From NCBI GenBank assembly GCA_029204225.1, contig CM055100.1, forward strand, positions 59,768,975 through 59,832,974: 64,000 bases of DNA, written 5' to 3'. Numbering within the stretch: the stretch's first letter is position 1; each line of letters starts with the position of its first letter. The notes beneath the pieces are model-generated. The model ran no database searches and had not been told where the DNA came from. It saw only the letters and a list, made by a program, of their open reading frames with translations. The position numbers and the translations under genes are program-made. Source of the stretch: Diphasiastrum complanatum (lineage: Eukaryota; Streptophyta; Lycopodiopsida; Lycopodiales; Lycopodiaceae). Shown here piece after piece: positions 35,040 to 45,231 of the stretch.

Positions 35040-36050
35040 CCTCAAATCTGTTCTTCGCATGAAATAGTCTGTGTGCTAGTAAGGTGGAATTATCGTTTTA
35101 ACTGGCCACTTGTTCCAAGTTACGTACTGTTGTATTTTATATCAGGGGACCAGACTATCATAATTTTGGTTGGTTCATGCGTTCAAATGATTAGAGAGCT
35201 ATTTGATTGCAAAAGATAGGTGACTGAGAACATTAAAACATGTGAAGAAAAGCTTTCTGCGCGGTGTTTGCTTAATCAGTGCTATATAAAAGAGTTGTAT
35301 CAAGTTTTGTAGTTTAACCAATCTCAATTTTCTAGCTTTCGAATCTATTCGAACAAATTATGGATTTGGATTTCGAATCTAATTTGTCAAATGTGGCAGT
35401 GGCACAATAAGTTACTAAAATTCGACATTTCTCAATTAAAATTTCCTGGGTTCTATGGTCTCAGCAATTTTCTGTAATTTGTAATCACAATTTTCCAACA
35501 ATTCATTTTATCGTTTCAGAAGCACATGTTGTACAAGCCAGAAATTTTTTGCACAAGAAAATGAGTTTTCTCGCTTACAAATATCCCTTTGTACCAGCAA
35601 GTTTTCCAATTCAGCAGAGAATCCTAAAGAATTTAGAGTACTCTAAGGGTGTTTTCACACGCAGAGGGGGCCAATAGTGATGTTGAGTCAAACTTACCCC
35701 CTCCATCGACTCCCATTTCACACCCGGGAGACCTTTATTCTCTCTCCTTTATCCTATATAAGCCACAAGGATGTTCACCTGACAAATTCAAATCTGAACA
35801 GCTCTCAAAAAATAGAGGCCCTAGGGCATGTGGAGATGCTAGGGAGTAACTAGGGAGTACTCCCTAGCATCTCCACTTACCCCATGTCAGCAGTTTTTAA
35901 GCCAAGTCATTTTCCACATGGGGAGCCTCACTTTTCTATGTGAAATGGTGTGAGAGCCTTCCTATTTTTCTCTGCAATGAACGTTAAGTTTTTTGAAAAA
36001 TAGACATGCCCTACGAATGTGTGTTCACACATCCTAATTAGTGGAGATGT
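35040..36050. repeat. Gene-free stretch with a perfect 19-bp hairpin, possible MITE remnant
   Basis: GTGGAGATGCTAGGGAGTA at 35830-35848 is perfectly complementary to 35858-35876, with a 9-base loop. Around it, TTTCACAC or its complement recurs (35655, 35718, 35940) and GTGGAGATG recurs at 36042. Such palindromes and repeated subterminal motifs are common in miniature inverted-repeat elements, but I could not define ends or a target duplication. No coding region. Confidence 0.5.
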
Positions 36051-36946
36051 TAGAATTTGTACCTTGAAAACATTGAAATTAGTCCCCAAAAATGCTAACA
36101 TGTCCTTTCCTGACCTTGAGGTTAGAAGTTAGATTCCATTTGTTTGCATTGGAAGAGACATACAAGATAAAAGAACATTCATACAAACAAATATTTGGAA
36201 GAACTGTTGCAGCCTTGGAAGTTTGCCAGTTTTGACCATTTTATAAAAATTACTTTTGCAAGCAAACATTCGTGCTAGTCAAAGATTTGGTCATATGACT
36301 TGGAAAATAAAAACCATTATGCGGTTGCTAGATAATCCATAATTGCAAGTCGAGAAAATATAGGCGGTATCCCATCAAAGCCCTGTTAGATTTCTACAAT
36401 CATTCTGAAAAAGTAGAGATCAAGCATTCACAAAGTACATAAGAGAATTAAGTAAGAAGCAATAGATTCAATCAACAATGATCTAAATGGCAAAAGATTT
36501 CCGATGAAGAATGACAGTGATAGCTATACACTGACTCATGGGAACGTAGAAAGCCAAGAGTTGTGGGAACTTGGAAAGCCAAAGGTCATCTTACACAAGG
36601 CGAGTTGAAAGGAGTTACATACTGAAGTTTGACATGTGGAGGGCTATAGGCCCCGTGTAGAAATTTGTAGGTAGTAGAGGCCTCCCAAGTGTAGAGATAG
36701 TTTAAAAGATATGGTCCAAGGCCCCATGTAGAAACTCGTAGGTTAAAGGCTTTTAAGTGTAGAAATAGTACAGAAGATATGGTCCAAGACCGCCCTACCC
36801 GAGTTTGAAAAGAGCCAATTCTTAGAGAGAGATAAAAAATAGGATCCAAACTCCAAACCATGTACAAGAGGCCTTCAATGGACAACGTTGGCACTATTAT
36901 GGAATGTGTCTCAAAATTTGCCAGATAATTGTTGAAAGATCCATCA
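36051..36946 (-). mobile_element. Presumed 3' LTR region of the minus-strand copia element at 36947-40228
   Basis: A polypurine-like AATAAGGAAGAG (complement 36947-36957) is followed by TGATGG at 36946, just after the end of RNase H. This is the usual copia pol-PPT-LTR layout. Within it, two copies of a segment of about 70 bp (GGCCCC[GA]TGTAGAAA...GATATGGTCCAAG) lie at about 36648-36720 and 36718-36790. The far end is not identified. Confidence 0.4.
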
Positions 36947-36989
36947 CTCTTCCTTATTGGCAAATCTTTTGTCCCATCATGTCTCTGAA

Positions 36990-37442
36990 CTTCGAAAATC
37001 GATCCTTTGCTAACTCTTTGGTAAAGATGTCAACAAGTTGATTTTCAGTAGAATAATAAGAAAGTGGTACCTCTCTTCCCAATATCTTCTCAGGAACAAA
37101 TTGGTAATGAACCTCAATATGCTTTGTTCAAGCATCAAAAATAGGATTCTTAACAATCTTGATGCAACTTTCATTTTGACAATATAAAGTGGTTGCATCA
37201 CCCTGTCGCTCATCAACCTCATACAGAAGATGCCTTAGCCAAATGTTTTTCCTGACATTTGCCAGTTGTGCTGTGCTATACGCAGCTTCAGTGGGTGATG
37301 ATGTTATTATTGGTTGCTTCTTGTAAGTTGTTGCTCTAGGAAATTGCTCTAAAAACCAAAGAAAAGACAGCCCGAAATTGACCTCCTGGTTTTTGCATCT
37401 ATTGCTCAATCTCCAATAGAATAGGCGATGTACCAACATCAT
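36990..37442 (-). pseudogene. Copia RNase H of the minus-strand element
   Basis: The minus strand reads SSPTEAAYSTAQLANVRKNI, then WLRHLLYEVDERQGDATTLY, SCIKIVKNPIFDARTKHIEV and the pol end VDIFTKELAKDRFSKFRDMM (last part in another frame, about 37050-36990). This is the copia RNase H with its S-S-x-x-E-A-E/A-Y region and terminal D-x-F-T-K. The catalytic Glu of the usual STAEAEY motif is in the expected place. It joins an unrelated reading frame upstream, where part of the RT-RNase H connection is deleted. Confidence 0.85.
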
Positions 37443-38233
37443 GATGAAGAGTTAGTGTAGAACCAAAAAAATCAGCAAGAGGTACTGATTTTAAGAGGCA
37501 TGTGCCTTCCTTTTGTAGTATGACATTTCTTTTTGTCCTGCAAAGTCTCCAATAGCCGACAAGGAACTGTTATGGGCTGTTCAACACTTCGCTGCCCAAA
37601 GTGTTCCCAACATGGACCATGTTGTCCATAATTTTCCGCAGGACGTTTCCGAAGCATAATGGATTGCTCATGATGTAAAATAGGCTGTAAATGACCAAGA
37701 CAAGATGACTGAACCTGCTGTTCAACGTCTTTATCTTAAAAATTTGGCAAACTATCAAGAGATGCATCAATGATGGCGTCATCAAAGCTGTCCCTCGAAG
37801 AGGTATGGGATGACATAGAAGATTCTTCAAGTAATGAAAAATTCTCTCCAAACAAATGCTCACTCTTAACACTTTGAACAAAAGTACTAATTGACACATG
37901 TTGACTCCCTCCTCAATTAGTACAAAAAGGTTCCAAAGAGTGCTTGAATTTTTCAGCCTTTGCTAAAACATCAAATTGAAAAGGTTTCGCATGAAATTTT
38001 TCACTAATGCATCCATCGCATGCATCAACTTGCGGTGACTTGAAAAAAGAAGATTGCTTCAACATCTGCTCAATGTATCGTTGTTGAGAGATGAAGATTC
38101 CAGCCCCATGTGGAAGATCAACAAGAACCCAAGTGTGGTTCTTCATGAGTGAGTTATACTCCTCTTGCATCGCATCTCCCAACTTTTCACTCCTTTGACC
38201 TGCTCATAAAAAACAGGTTCTATTGCACCATCC

Positions 38234-40114
38234 TCAATAGAAATAAGAGACAAAATAAAAAAAATCAGCAAATTCTACTGATTTAGTAGAGGCACGAGTC
38301 TTCCCTTCATAGAAATGATCCACTTTGCTATCCTGTAAAGTCTGCAACAACCATTTAGGGACTGGTTTGGGCTGTCCAACAACCTTACCTTTGTCAACAC
38401 TTTGTTGTCCAAAGTGTTCCGAACTTGGACCTTGCTGTCCAATGTTTTCAACAGGCTGCTCTTCACCATAAATAGGTTCTTCTTGATGAACTATGGGCTG
38501 CAAAATTGAAGGAGTAGTGGGTTGTCCACTAGAAGTTGATGGCAGTCCCTTATCTTCATAATTAGTTGGCAAAACGAAATCTAGAAATATTTCAACATAT
38601 GCATCATGGGGGAAGTCCCCTTTCATGACATAAGTGGGCGCAACATCATAGGAGGTCTTTTCATCAAAATGAACATCACGACTCACTATGATTTTATAAG
38701 TATCCATATTGAACAACCTATAGCCCTTGCTTTCGCTACTATAGCCAACAAATATGCATTTAACTCCTTTATCATCAAGCTTGGTTCTTAGCTTATCGGG
38801 AATGAAAGCATAAGCCGTGCAACCAAAGATGCGTAAGTGAAAAACAGTAGGCTTCTTACCATACCAAACTTCATAAGGAGTTAATACCTTCAAGGATTTA
38901 GTAGGACACCGATTACTAATGTAAGCCGCCGCTATAACCGCTTCAGCCCAAAACTTGTGAGGTAGGCCCTTTGCCTTGAGCATGCATCGAGCCATCTCCA
39001 TGATAGTGCGATTCTTTCTTTCGGCAACACCATTTTGTTGAGGTGTGTAAGGGGTTGTCATTTGATGATGGATACCTTTGCTTTGAAGATAAGTGCCGAA
39101 CGTATTCTATATATATTCCCCTCCTCGGTCGGTATGTAAGATCTTCAAAGAGTGCCCAAACTGATTTTCTATCGTTGCTAGAAAATCCTTAAAGCGTTGA
39201 AAAACTTCAGATTTTGCCTTCATAGGATAAATCCATGTAAATCTTGAAAGGTCATCAATAAAAGTAACAAAGTACTTACACCTTCCAATGGATTCGGTCC
39301 TCATTGGACCACATACATCACTATGAACCAAATCAAATTTGCCATCAACTCGAATAGTTCCATCAATTGGAAAAGCTTGCCTTTGAAATTTTCCAAGTAT
39401 GCATCCTTTGCATACATGTTCTTCGGGATGCTCAATATTAGGAATGTCTTCAGCCATATTGAATCTCTTCAACATCTTCAAGCTAGCAAAGTTGAGATGT
39501 CCAAACCTAGCATGCCAAAATTCAGCTAACTCCAAAGAATGTGAATTTGATGCAACAAGACAAAAAGATGATGAAGCTCTTCGCTCATAGGTATCCATAA
39601 GGAACAATCCACCACGTAATGTTCCCGAAGCAATGATCATAAGAGATCTCTTTGGGTATTTGATAAGACATTTGTCTTCTTTGAATTCCACAACCAATAC
39701 TTGGTTCATAATTGTAGACACCGAAATGAGATTCTTTTTTATTTTTGGAACATAAAGTACATTACGAATGTACTTCTCCTCACCATTGGGTAAGATAATG
39801 GGAATCACTCCAATACCTTTGATAGGATAAGAGGTGTTATCAACACCTTGAACTTTGCTTCCATCATGCACTTTTACAAGCTTTGTAAAGACCTCTTTGT
39901 GATAAGTCATATGGTGTGTGGCACCGCTATCAATCACCCAATCAAGAGATGAAAAAACAGCAACTTGTAAAGTTGAAGATGAGCTGTTTTCTGCTGAAAA
40001 ACCAGCAAGATTTGAAGTGATAGAAATCTCGTCTTTAGGAGAGATGAGATTATTAGTGACAAAAGCATAATCATTATTGAAAAGATTATCCTCCTTTCCA
40101 AATTGTTGTTCCAA
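38234..40114 (-). pseudogene. Best-preserved copia protease-integrase frame, one internal stop
   Basis: A 335-codon frame (40114-39107) carries the protease active site VIDSGATHHMTYH at about 39930, the GAG-pre-integrase HHCC module (FWHARFGHLNFASLKMLKRF, CKGCILGK) and the integrase Asp residues in VHSDVCGPM and LHTDRGGEY. A TAG stop at about 39105 interrupts it. The frame resumes as 275 codons (39061-38234) with the catalytic Glu in QQNGVAERKNRTIMEMARC, then the C-terminal domain FGCTAYAFIPDKLRTKLDDK and a Pro/Gln/Ser-rich linker before RT. All three catalytic integrase residues are kept. Apart from the stop and the missing RT this is the least decayed pol in the window. Confidence 0.9.
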
Positions 40115-40228
40115 AGTAATGATTGCGGTACTGTATAGTTATCTTTTTTTTCCTTTGCAAGCCTCTTCCTACATTCTTTGATGTGATGCCCAAACTTCTT
40201 GCAATAGTGGCACTTACCCTTATTCTTG

Positions 40229-41016
40229 GATCATGAAGAACAAGACTTGGAGACTTGTTCATTTACCTACAGGTAAAAAGGCCATTGGATGCAAGTGGGT
40301 CTATAGAACTAACTACAAATCAGATGTTTCTATCGATAAACATAAGGCAAGATTGGTGGAAAAAGGTTATGCTCAACAGGAAGGGATTGACTATGAGGAA
40401 ACTTTTGCACTAGTTGCTAAGTCTACTACTATGAGGACTGTTTTATCATTGGCAGCTCAGTTTGGATGGGATATTCAACAAGTGGATGTAAAGAGTGCAT
40501 TTCTGAATGGATTTCTAGAGGAAGAAGTCTACATGGAGCAGCCAGAGGCATACATAGTAGTAGGACATGAAGACAAGGTTTGCAGGTTGGACAAGGCACT
40601 ATATGGACTTAAGCAGGCACCCAGGGCGTGGTACACGAGGATTGACACATACTTTGAGGAGCTTGGCTTCAGAGAAGTAGTTCGGAGCATACACTTTATG
40701 TTTTGATCAGAGACGGTCGTATTGTGATTGTAGTGATGTATGTGGATGACCTTGTTATTACAGGATTTGATCGTAGTTTGATTCAGGGAATCAAGAAAGA
40801 TCTTTCACCAGAGTTTGACATGAAAGATCTTGGTTCACTACAATATTTTCTTGGGATTGAGGTTTGGAGAGTAGCACATAGGCTATTTATCTCTCAATCT
40901 AAGTATGCTCACGAACTTCTTGAAAAGTTCAATATGTCAGAGTGCAAGCCTATTTCTACACCATATGATAGTGGATGTAAGCTTACTAGAGTTGAGGAAG
41001 ATCAGGATGTAGATGA
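40229..41016 (+). pseudogene. Copia reverse transcriptase (plus strand), interrupted by a nested copia element
   Basis: The frame 40233-40706 reads the RT fingers and palm (KKAIGCKWVYRTNYKSDVSI, AAQFGWDIQQVDVKSAFLNG, LYGLKQAPRAWYTRIDTYFE). After one frameshift near 40700 it continues with the intact catalytic box VMYVDDLVITG, then FDMKDLGSLQYFLGIEV and ISQSKYAHELLEKFNM. It stops at 41016, where a nested LTR begins, and resumes at 43462 (ETLYRNLVGSLIYLTTTRRD). Its gag, protease and integrase are absent; the region upstream of 40229 is an opposite-strand copia. Conservation is good, with one frameshift. Confidence 0.9.
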
Positions 41017-41808
41017 TGTTGGAATTCGATGCTCAGCCTCAAATCCATTCATTAATGAGCATCCTGAAAGCTGTACCAAACCCAAAAAAAGAAGGCTTGA
41101 ATTTTTGAGTAGAAGATCGAAAAATTCAGGATCGAGTTTTCTAGAATTTTTCGATACTGGATCGTTTCGAAAAATTCTATATTTTTTGAGTTAGTGTATA
41201 TTTTCGAGTCATTGTACATTTTTCGATACTTGTAAATTTCGATACTGTTGGTCTAAAATCCGACCCAACGACTTCGTGTTAACAGTTCGCCTACTTTGTA
41301 CATTCAAAGGCGGTTGTAATACATGAGGCAGATAGCATTAGATATTTAGCAAGAAGAAGATATTTTGTAATAGACCTATAAGCAGTGGATAGGAAGTTAG
41401 TTAAGGTCTAATCTTCATCAGAAAACTTCTTCTGATTTTTGAGTTTCTGTAGCCAGCGTTATCACGCTCAACAAGCTGAAGTTATTACTTCAAGCAATTG
41501 TACTCATTGTTGATATTAATCAGAGTGCAATTCAGTCTCACTACTGTATCGTTCGTTTGCTCATCTGCATGAATTATTCATTTTGATTATTCTGCTGCTA
41601 ACTGTGGCGCTTCCGATCCTACACGCACCCGCTCGAGCTTCCGCTGACTAACCTCTCGATTTCTGACATGGTATCAGAGCGGGCTGCTCAGTAATCTGCA
41701 CATTGACTGCGGATTATTAAGTCTTGTTTCTATCAAGACGTTCTAGCAAGCGCGCAGCCAACAGTATCATGAAATCGTTGTTTCTACCAACGATCTCGCT
41801 CAACCAGA

Positions 41809-42620
41809 ATGGATCCATCTTCTAGTTCTTCTCTTATCGACAAACTCGATGGGAGTAACTACCATCTCTGGAAATAACTGTGGGACATCGTTGATGGCAC
41901 AGAACTCAAACCTGAAGGTGATGCACCCATTATCACCAAATGGAGACTGAGAGTTGTCAAGGCTTTTGCCACGATCACTCTCAATATAAGGGACACACAA
42001 ATCAGCCACATACATGCTGCTCAGACTGCTAAGGATGCATGGGACATCCTAGCAACTCTCTACAATATAAGGGTTACCACATCCAAATTACATTTAAGGA
42101 AGAAATTTTTCTCCTTGAGAATGTCTGAAGCAGAAATTGTTTCGAGTCATCTCAACACTTTCAAAACTCTTATGGAGCAAATGGCTGCAGCTGGCTCAGT
42201 CATAGAAGATTCGGATGTTGTTATGACTCTATTATCGAGTCTACCTGAAGCCTATGAAAATTGGGTCTTGGCAATTTCGACCCAAGAGCACCTCACTCTT
42301 TCAAGAGTTATTTTGATGCTTCTAGAAGAGGAAGTCAGAAGATCTGCAACCTCCTCAGGCTCAGGGTCAGATACTCAAGCTCTGTATTCGAAAAGAAATC
42401 AGAAGTTTAGATCAAACAGATCTACACATTTAGAATATCCTCTGACAAAAGAAGCAATATGCAGTCTGGGTCGAATTTTGACTCAGGAACGACTTTTGGC
42501 TTTGGATCGAATTTTGGTCCAGGGTCGAATTCAAATTCATCATCATTCCAATAAATGCAGAACCTATTCTGCAGATACTGTAAGAGAACTGGCCATCTTA
42601 TCAAGTTCTGCAGAACTTTA
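41809..42620 (+). pseudogene. Nested copia gag with zinc knuckle
   Basis: It starts MDPSSSSSLIDKLDGSNYHL at 41809; a TAA follows 23 codons later (after W-K). The capsid domain continues in frame (KFFSLRMSEAEIVSSHLNTF, VVMTLLSSLPEAYENWVLAI), typical UBN2-type copia gag. A Ser/Gly/Asn-rich tail follows and the frame shifts near 42420. The zinc knuckle CRYCKRTGHLIKFC is intact at about 42570-42612. The stop and the shift inactivate it. Confidence 0.9.
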
Positions 42621-43386
42621 AAATTCAACAATGAGAAGAAAATGCAGTTCCAACAACAAGCAAATTATGCTTCAGCCAGTTTTTCGATACAACAACAAGA
42701 TGAAGATGAAGCAGACTTCTTGAGCAGCCTTCTTGACCAAGGTCGGAGAACATCGGGATATCGATTCTTGGTACCTAGACTCGGGAGTAACTCAGCATAT
42801 GACTCACCACAAGGACTGGTTCAGAGATTACAAATCATACACCCACTCTCAAATTGTGTAGCTTGGAGACAACTCAACTCATTCTATTGAGGGTGAAGGA
42901 ATAGTCAGGATCGAATTTCAGAGATGTGAAGTCAAGTTGCTGACCAACGTTCTCCACGTTCCAAATCTGACCAAAAATCTGCTCTCAGTTAGCAGAATCA
43001 CAGATTTGGGTCAGAGGGTAGAATTCGACACAAACCGCTGCGTCATTTTTGACAAATCTCGGAAAGCTCTAGCTTTTGGGAAAAGGAGTGGCAATTTTTA
43101 CAAAATCAACCACTAAATTCTTCTATTTGTCAAGCTCCTTATACATCCACTTTTGAATCAGCTGATATGCTATGGCATTTCAGATTAGGCCACCCCAATT
43201 CCAATTGTATTCAACAAATGTCAAAACAGAATTTTGTACAAGATCTGCCCACAATTAGCAAATTCGATACTCCATGTCAAAGTTGTATAATCAACAAGCA
43301 TGCTAGAAGTCCTTCCATTTCCGATACAATCCATACTTCTAGAAATTTGCCAGATCTTGTACACATGGACATTGTGAAATCCGATA
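42620..43386 (+). pseudogene. Nested copia protease and GAG-pre-integrase
   Basis: The protease active site is near 42770 (WYLDSGVTQHMTHHKDWF in one frame, DSG intact). The protease end NVLHVPNLTKNLLSVSRITD and the following RVEFDTNRCVIFDKSRKALA lie at about 42945-43075. The GAG-pre-integrase domain is at 43167-43380 (MLWHFRLGHPNSNCIQQMSK, CQSCIINKHARSP). Integrase should start here, but the sequence jumps to the last bases of the LTR at 43387. Several stops and shifts occur. Confidence 0.85.
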
Positions 43387-43456
43387 AAACTGTGGCGCTT
43401 CCGATCCTACACGCACCCGCTCGAGCTTTTGCTGACTAACCTCTCGATTTTCGACA
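43387..43456 (+). mobile_element. Remnant of the nested copia 3' LTR
   Basis: About 70 bp match the end of the 5' LTR (41600-41668), including TGTGGCGCTTCCGATCCTAC and CTCTCGATTT, ending CGACA next to the target duplication. Confidence 0.9.
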
Positions 43457-43461
43457 GATGA

Positions 43462-44099
43462 AACGTTATATAGAAATCTTGTTGGAAGCTTAATCTATCT
43501 AACTACTACAAGACGAGATATTGCTTATGCTGTGAATATGGTTAGTCAGTTTATGGCTAAGCCTAAGCAGATTCATTGGAAAGTTGCTAAGCGAATACTC
43601 AGATATATCAAGGGCACTTTGAGATTTGGTATTCTCTATGGTAGAAAGGATGATTTGAAGTTACAGGGATATGTGGATGCTGATTGGGCTGGAGATGCGG
43701 AACACTGAAGATCTACTACATGTTATGTTTTTAGTCTTGGTTTTGGTGCTATCTCTTGGAGTTCAAAAAAGCAGCATACTATTGCTTCATCATCTATCGA
43801 GCTACTACGAGTGCAACATGTGAAGCAATATGGTTGCAAAGGATTCTACATGATCTACATATGGTACAAGGTTCACCTACGGTACTTCAGTGTGACAATC
43901 AGAGTTGTATTAAATTGGCAAAAAATCCAATTTTCCACAGCAGGACAGAGCATTTTGAAGTACAACAACACTTCATCAGAGAGAAAATTCAAAGTGATGA
44001 AGTGGAGCTTATCTATTGCCCTATGGAAGAGCAAGTTGCAGATATCTTTACCAAAGGATTTGGCAAAGAAAATTTTTAGAAGTTTAGAGAACTTCTAGG
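43462..44099 (+). pseudogene. Copia RNase H, continuation of the RT at 40229-41016
   Basis: Reading resumes after the nested element with ETLYRNLVGSLIYLTTTRRD, then LQGYVDADWAGDAEH (the copia RNase H DADWAGD box), a TGA, and SWSSKKQHTIASSSIE. After a frameshift comes TSATCEAIWLQRILHDLHMV, NQSCIKLAKNPIFHSRTEHF and the end VADIFTKGFGKENF. The expected STAEAEY motif reads SSSIELLR, so the motif is altered. A polypurine tract and the 3' LTR follow at 44124-44468. Confidence 0.85.
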
Positions 44100-44133
44100 A
44101 GTAATAGATAACAAAGTAAACATTAAGGGGGAG

Positions 44134-44468
44134 TGTTAGGAATTAATGTTTATTTGATACCCCTTAATGATAGTTTACTACAACTAAATTAGGATATATT
44201 TATTACTTAGAAATTCATCTTGGGACTTTACCCAATATAGGTAGTAATTATAGCAATTAGCTATTGCTCTTTTGCTATTTACTTTAGGCTCTTAGCTTGT
44301 CTCATTGATTAGAGAATCTATTTAAGTAGGCTGGCGCCCCACCACAATCCTTCCAATATGCTAGAGCATTGCTCAATTCTCTGATCTGAATTCTCTCTAT
44401 GCTTGGTTTTGTGTGAGTGCTAGTAGGACTAGTAACTTCATCTAGAATTTGTATCACAAATTCTGACA
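44134..44468 (+). mobile_element. 3' LTR of the plus-strand copia
   Basis: The polypurine tract AAGGGGGAG (44125-44133) precedes TGTTAGGAATT; the LTR ends AATTCTGACA at 44468. The termini are imperfect inverted repeats, length 335 bp. No 5' partner is present, because upstream sequence is replaced by an opposite-strand copia. Confidence 0.8.
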
Positions 44469-44715
44469 GGATCTCTCACCTCCATAGCAGGTGAAGCATG
44501 ATAGCGATAGTGTGCAGAGGGTGATGGAACCATTGCCATCTGCTTTGCTATAGGTAATTTGCTTTCTAGAAAGAATCTAAAATGAATATCTTAAATAAAC
44601 ATGGATAGTGAGAAACATGAATTATCACAAATTAAAACATTAGCGTACATGATTATGCATGTGACATTTGTAGGAGTGAGATCATCGAGCATTCATACAT
44701 AATAAAAACACACAC

Positions 44716-44717
<2 letters not shown>

Positions 44718-44798
<81 letters not shown>
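44718..44798 (+). repeat. (GA)n array, LINE copy 1 3' tail
   Basis: 81 bp of pure GA on the plus strand, so (CT)n on the LINE sense strand, in the place where LINEs usually end in poly(A). Confidence 0.95.
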
Positions 44799-44800
<2 letters not shown>

Positions 44801-44818
44801 AGAAATATTATTATTAAC

Positions 44819-44847
44819 GTCTTTTGGTACCAAAAGGTACATAAGAC
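44819..44847 (-). other. LINE copy 1 3'-terminal stem-loop
   Basis: On the plus strand GTCTT(44819-44823)...GTACC-AAAA-GGTAC(44827-44840)...AAGAC(44843-44847) folds into a two-stem hairpin with a four-base loop. It lies 21 bp from the microsatellite tail. The second LINE has the same structure with compensating changes (50729-50758). Confidence 0.85.
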
Positions 44848-45231
44848 AAAAAAGAGAGTACAAGCGTGAGAAGCATTATCCGCATACGAACTTATTCACT
44901 AATGAAAAGAAAAGTACTAGTGTATCTATATCTAAGAAAGAGTATCAAAGCTTGGCCACCAGCTTGTGAGGGTACAACACAAGAGCTTAACCAACTGCTT
45001 TGCGGAGGAGATTAGCTATGAGTGAGCTGAAAGTAATGAGTGATAGTAGTAGTGGAGCGTGATGTAGGCTGGCGAGAAGCACGTGACGACCGGGTAGCGA
45101 ACTAGCAGAAACGTGTGAAACTCTGTCTCGCTTCTGGAAGAACTGGGTAATATGAGCCTGACTGTGATCCAATTTTGAGAGCGTAGGTAGAAGTGAAGCT
45201 CGTAGAATATACATCTCTCTCAAAAGAAGAC

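Larger units (their letters stand above)
36947..40228 (-). mobile_element. Copia element internal region, RT largely deleted
   Basis: Minus-strand order: zinc knuckle (CHYCKKFGHHIKEC, about 40210-40165), protease, GAG-pre-integrase and integrase (40114-38234), start of RT (NSLMKNHTWVLVDLPHG, 38150), then a deletion to FISQQRYIEQMLKQSSF, a second partial copy of the integrase-RT linker (about 37900-37470) and RNase H (37442-36990). The repeated linker shows that two element copies recombined. The left end stops at 40228, where a copia RT begins in the opposite orientation. Confidence 0.85.
41012..43461 (+). mobile_element. Nested copia element with 5-bp target duplication GATGA and internal deletion
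   Basis: The 5' LTR is 41017-41668 (TGTTGG...TTTCTGACA, 652 bp), followed by the primer site TGGTATCAGAGC (41669-41680), gag, zinc knuckle, protease and GAG-pre-integrase. Integrase, RT, RNase H and most of the 3' LTR are deleted. The last 70 bp or so of the 3' LTR (43387-43456, ending TTTTCGACA) remain. GATGA occurs on both sides (41012-41016 and 43457-43461), so the insertion site in the host copia RT-RNase H is exact. Confidence 0.9.
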
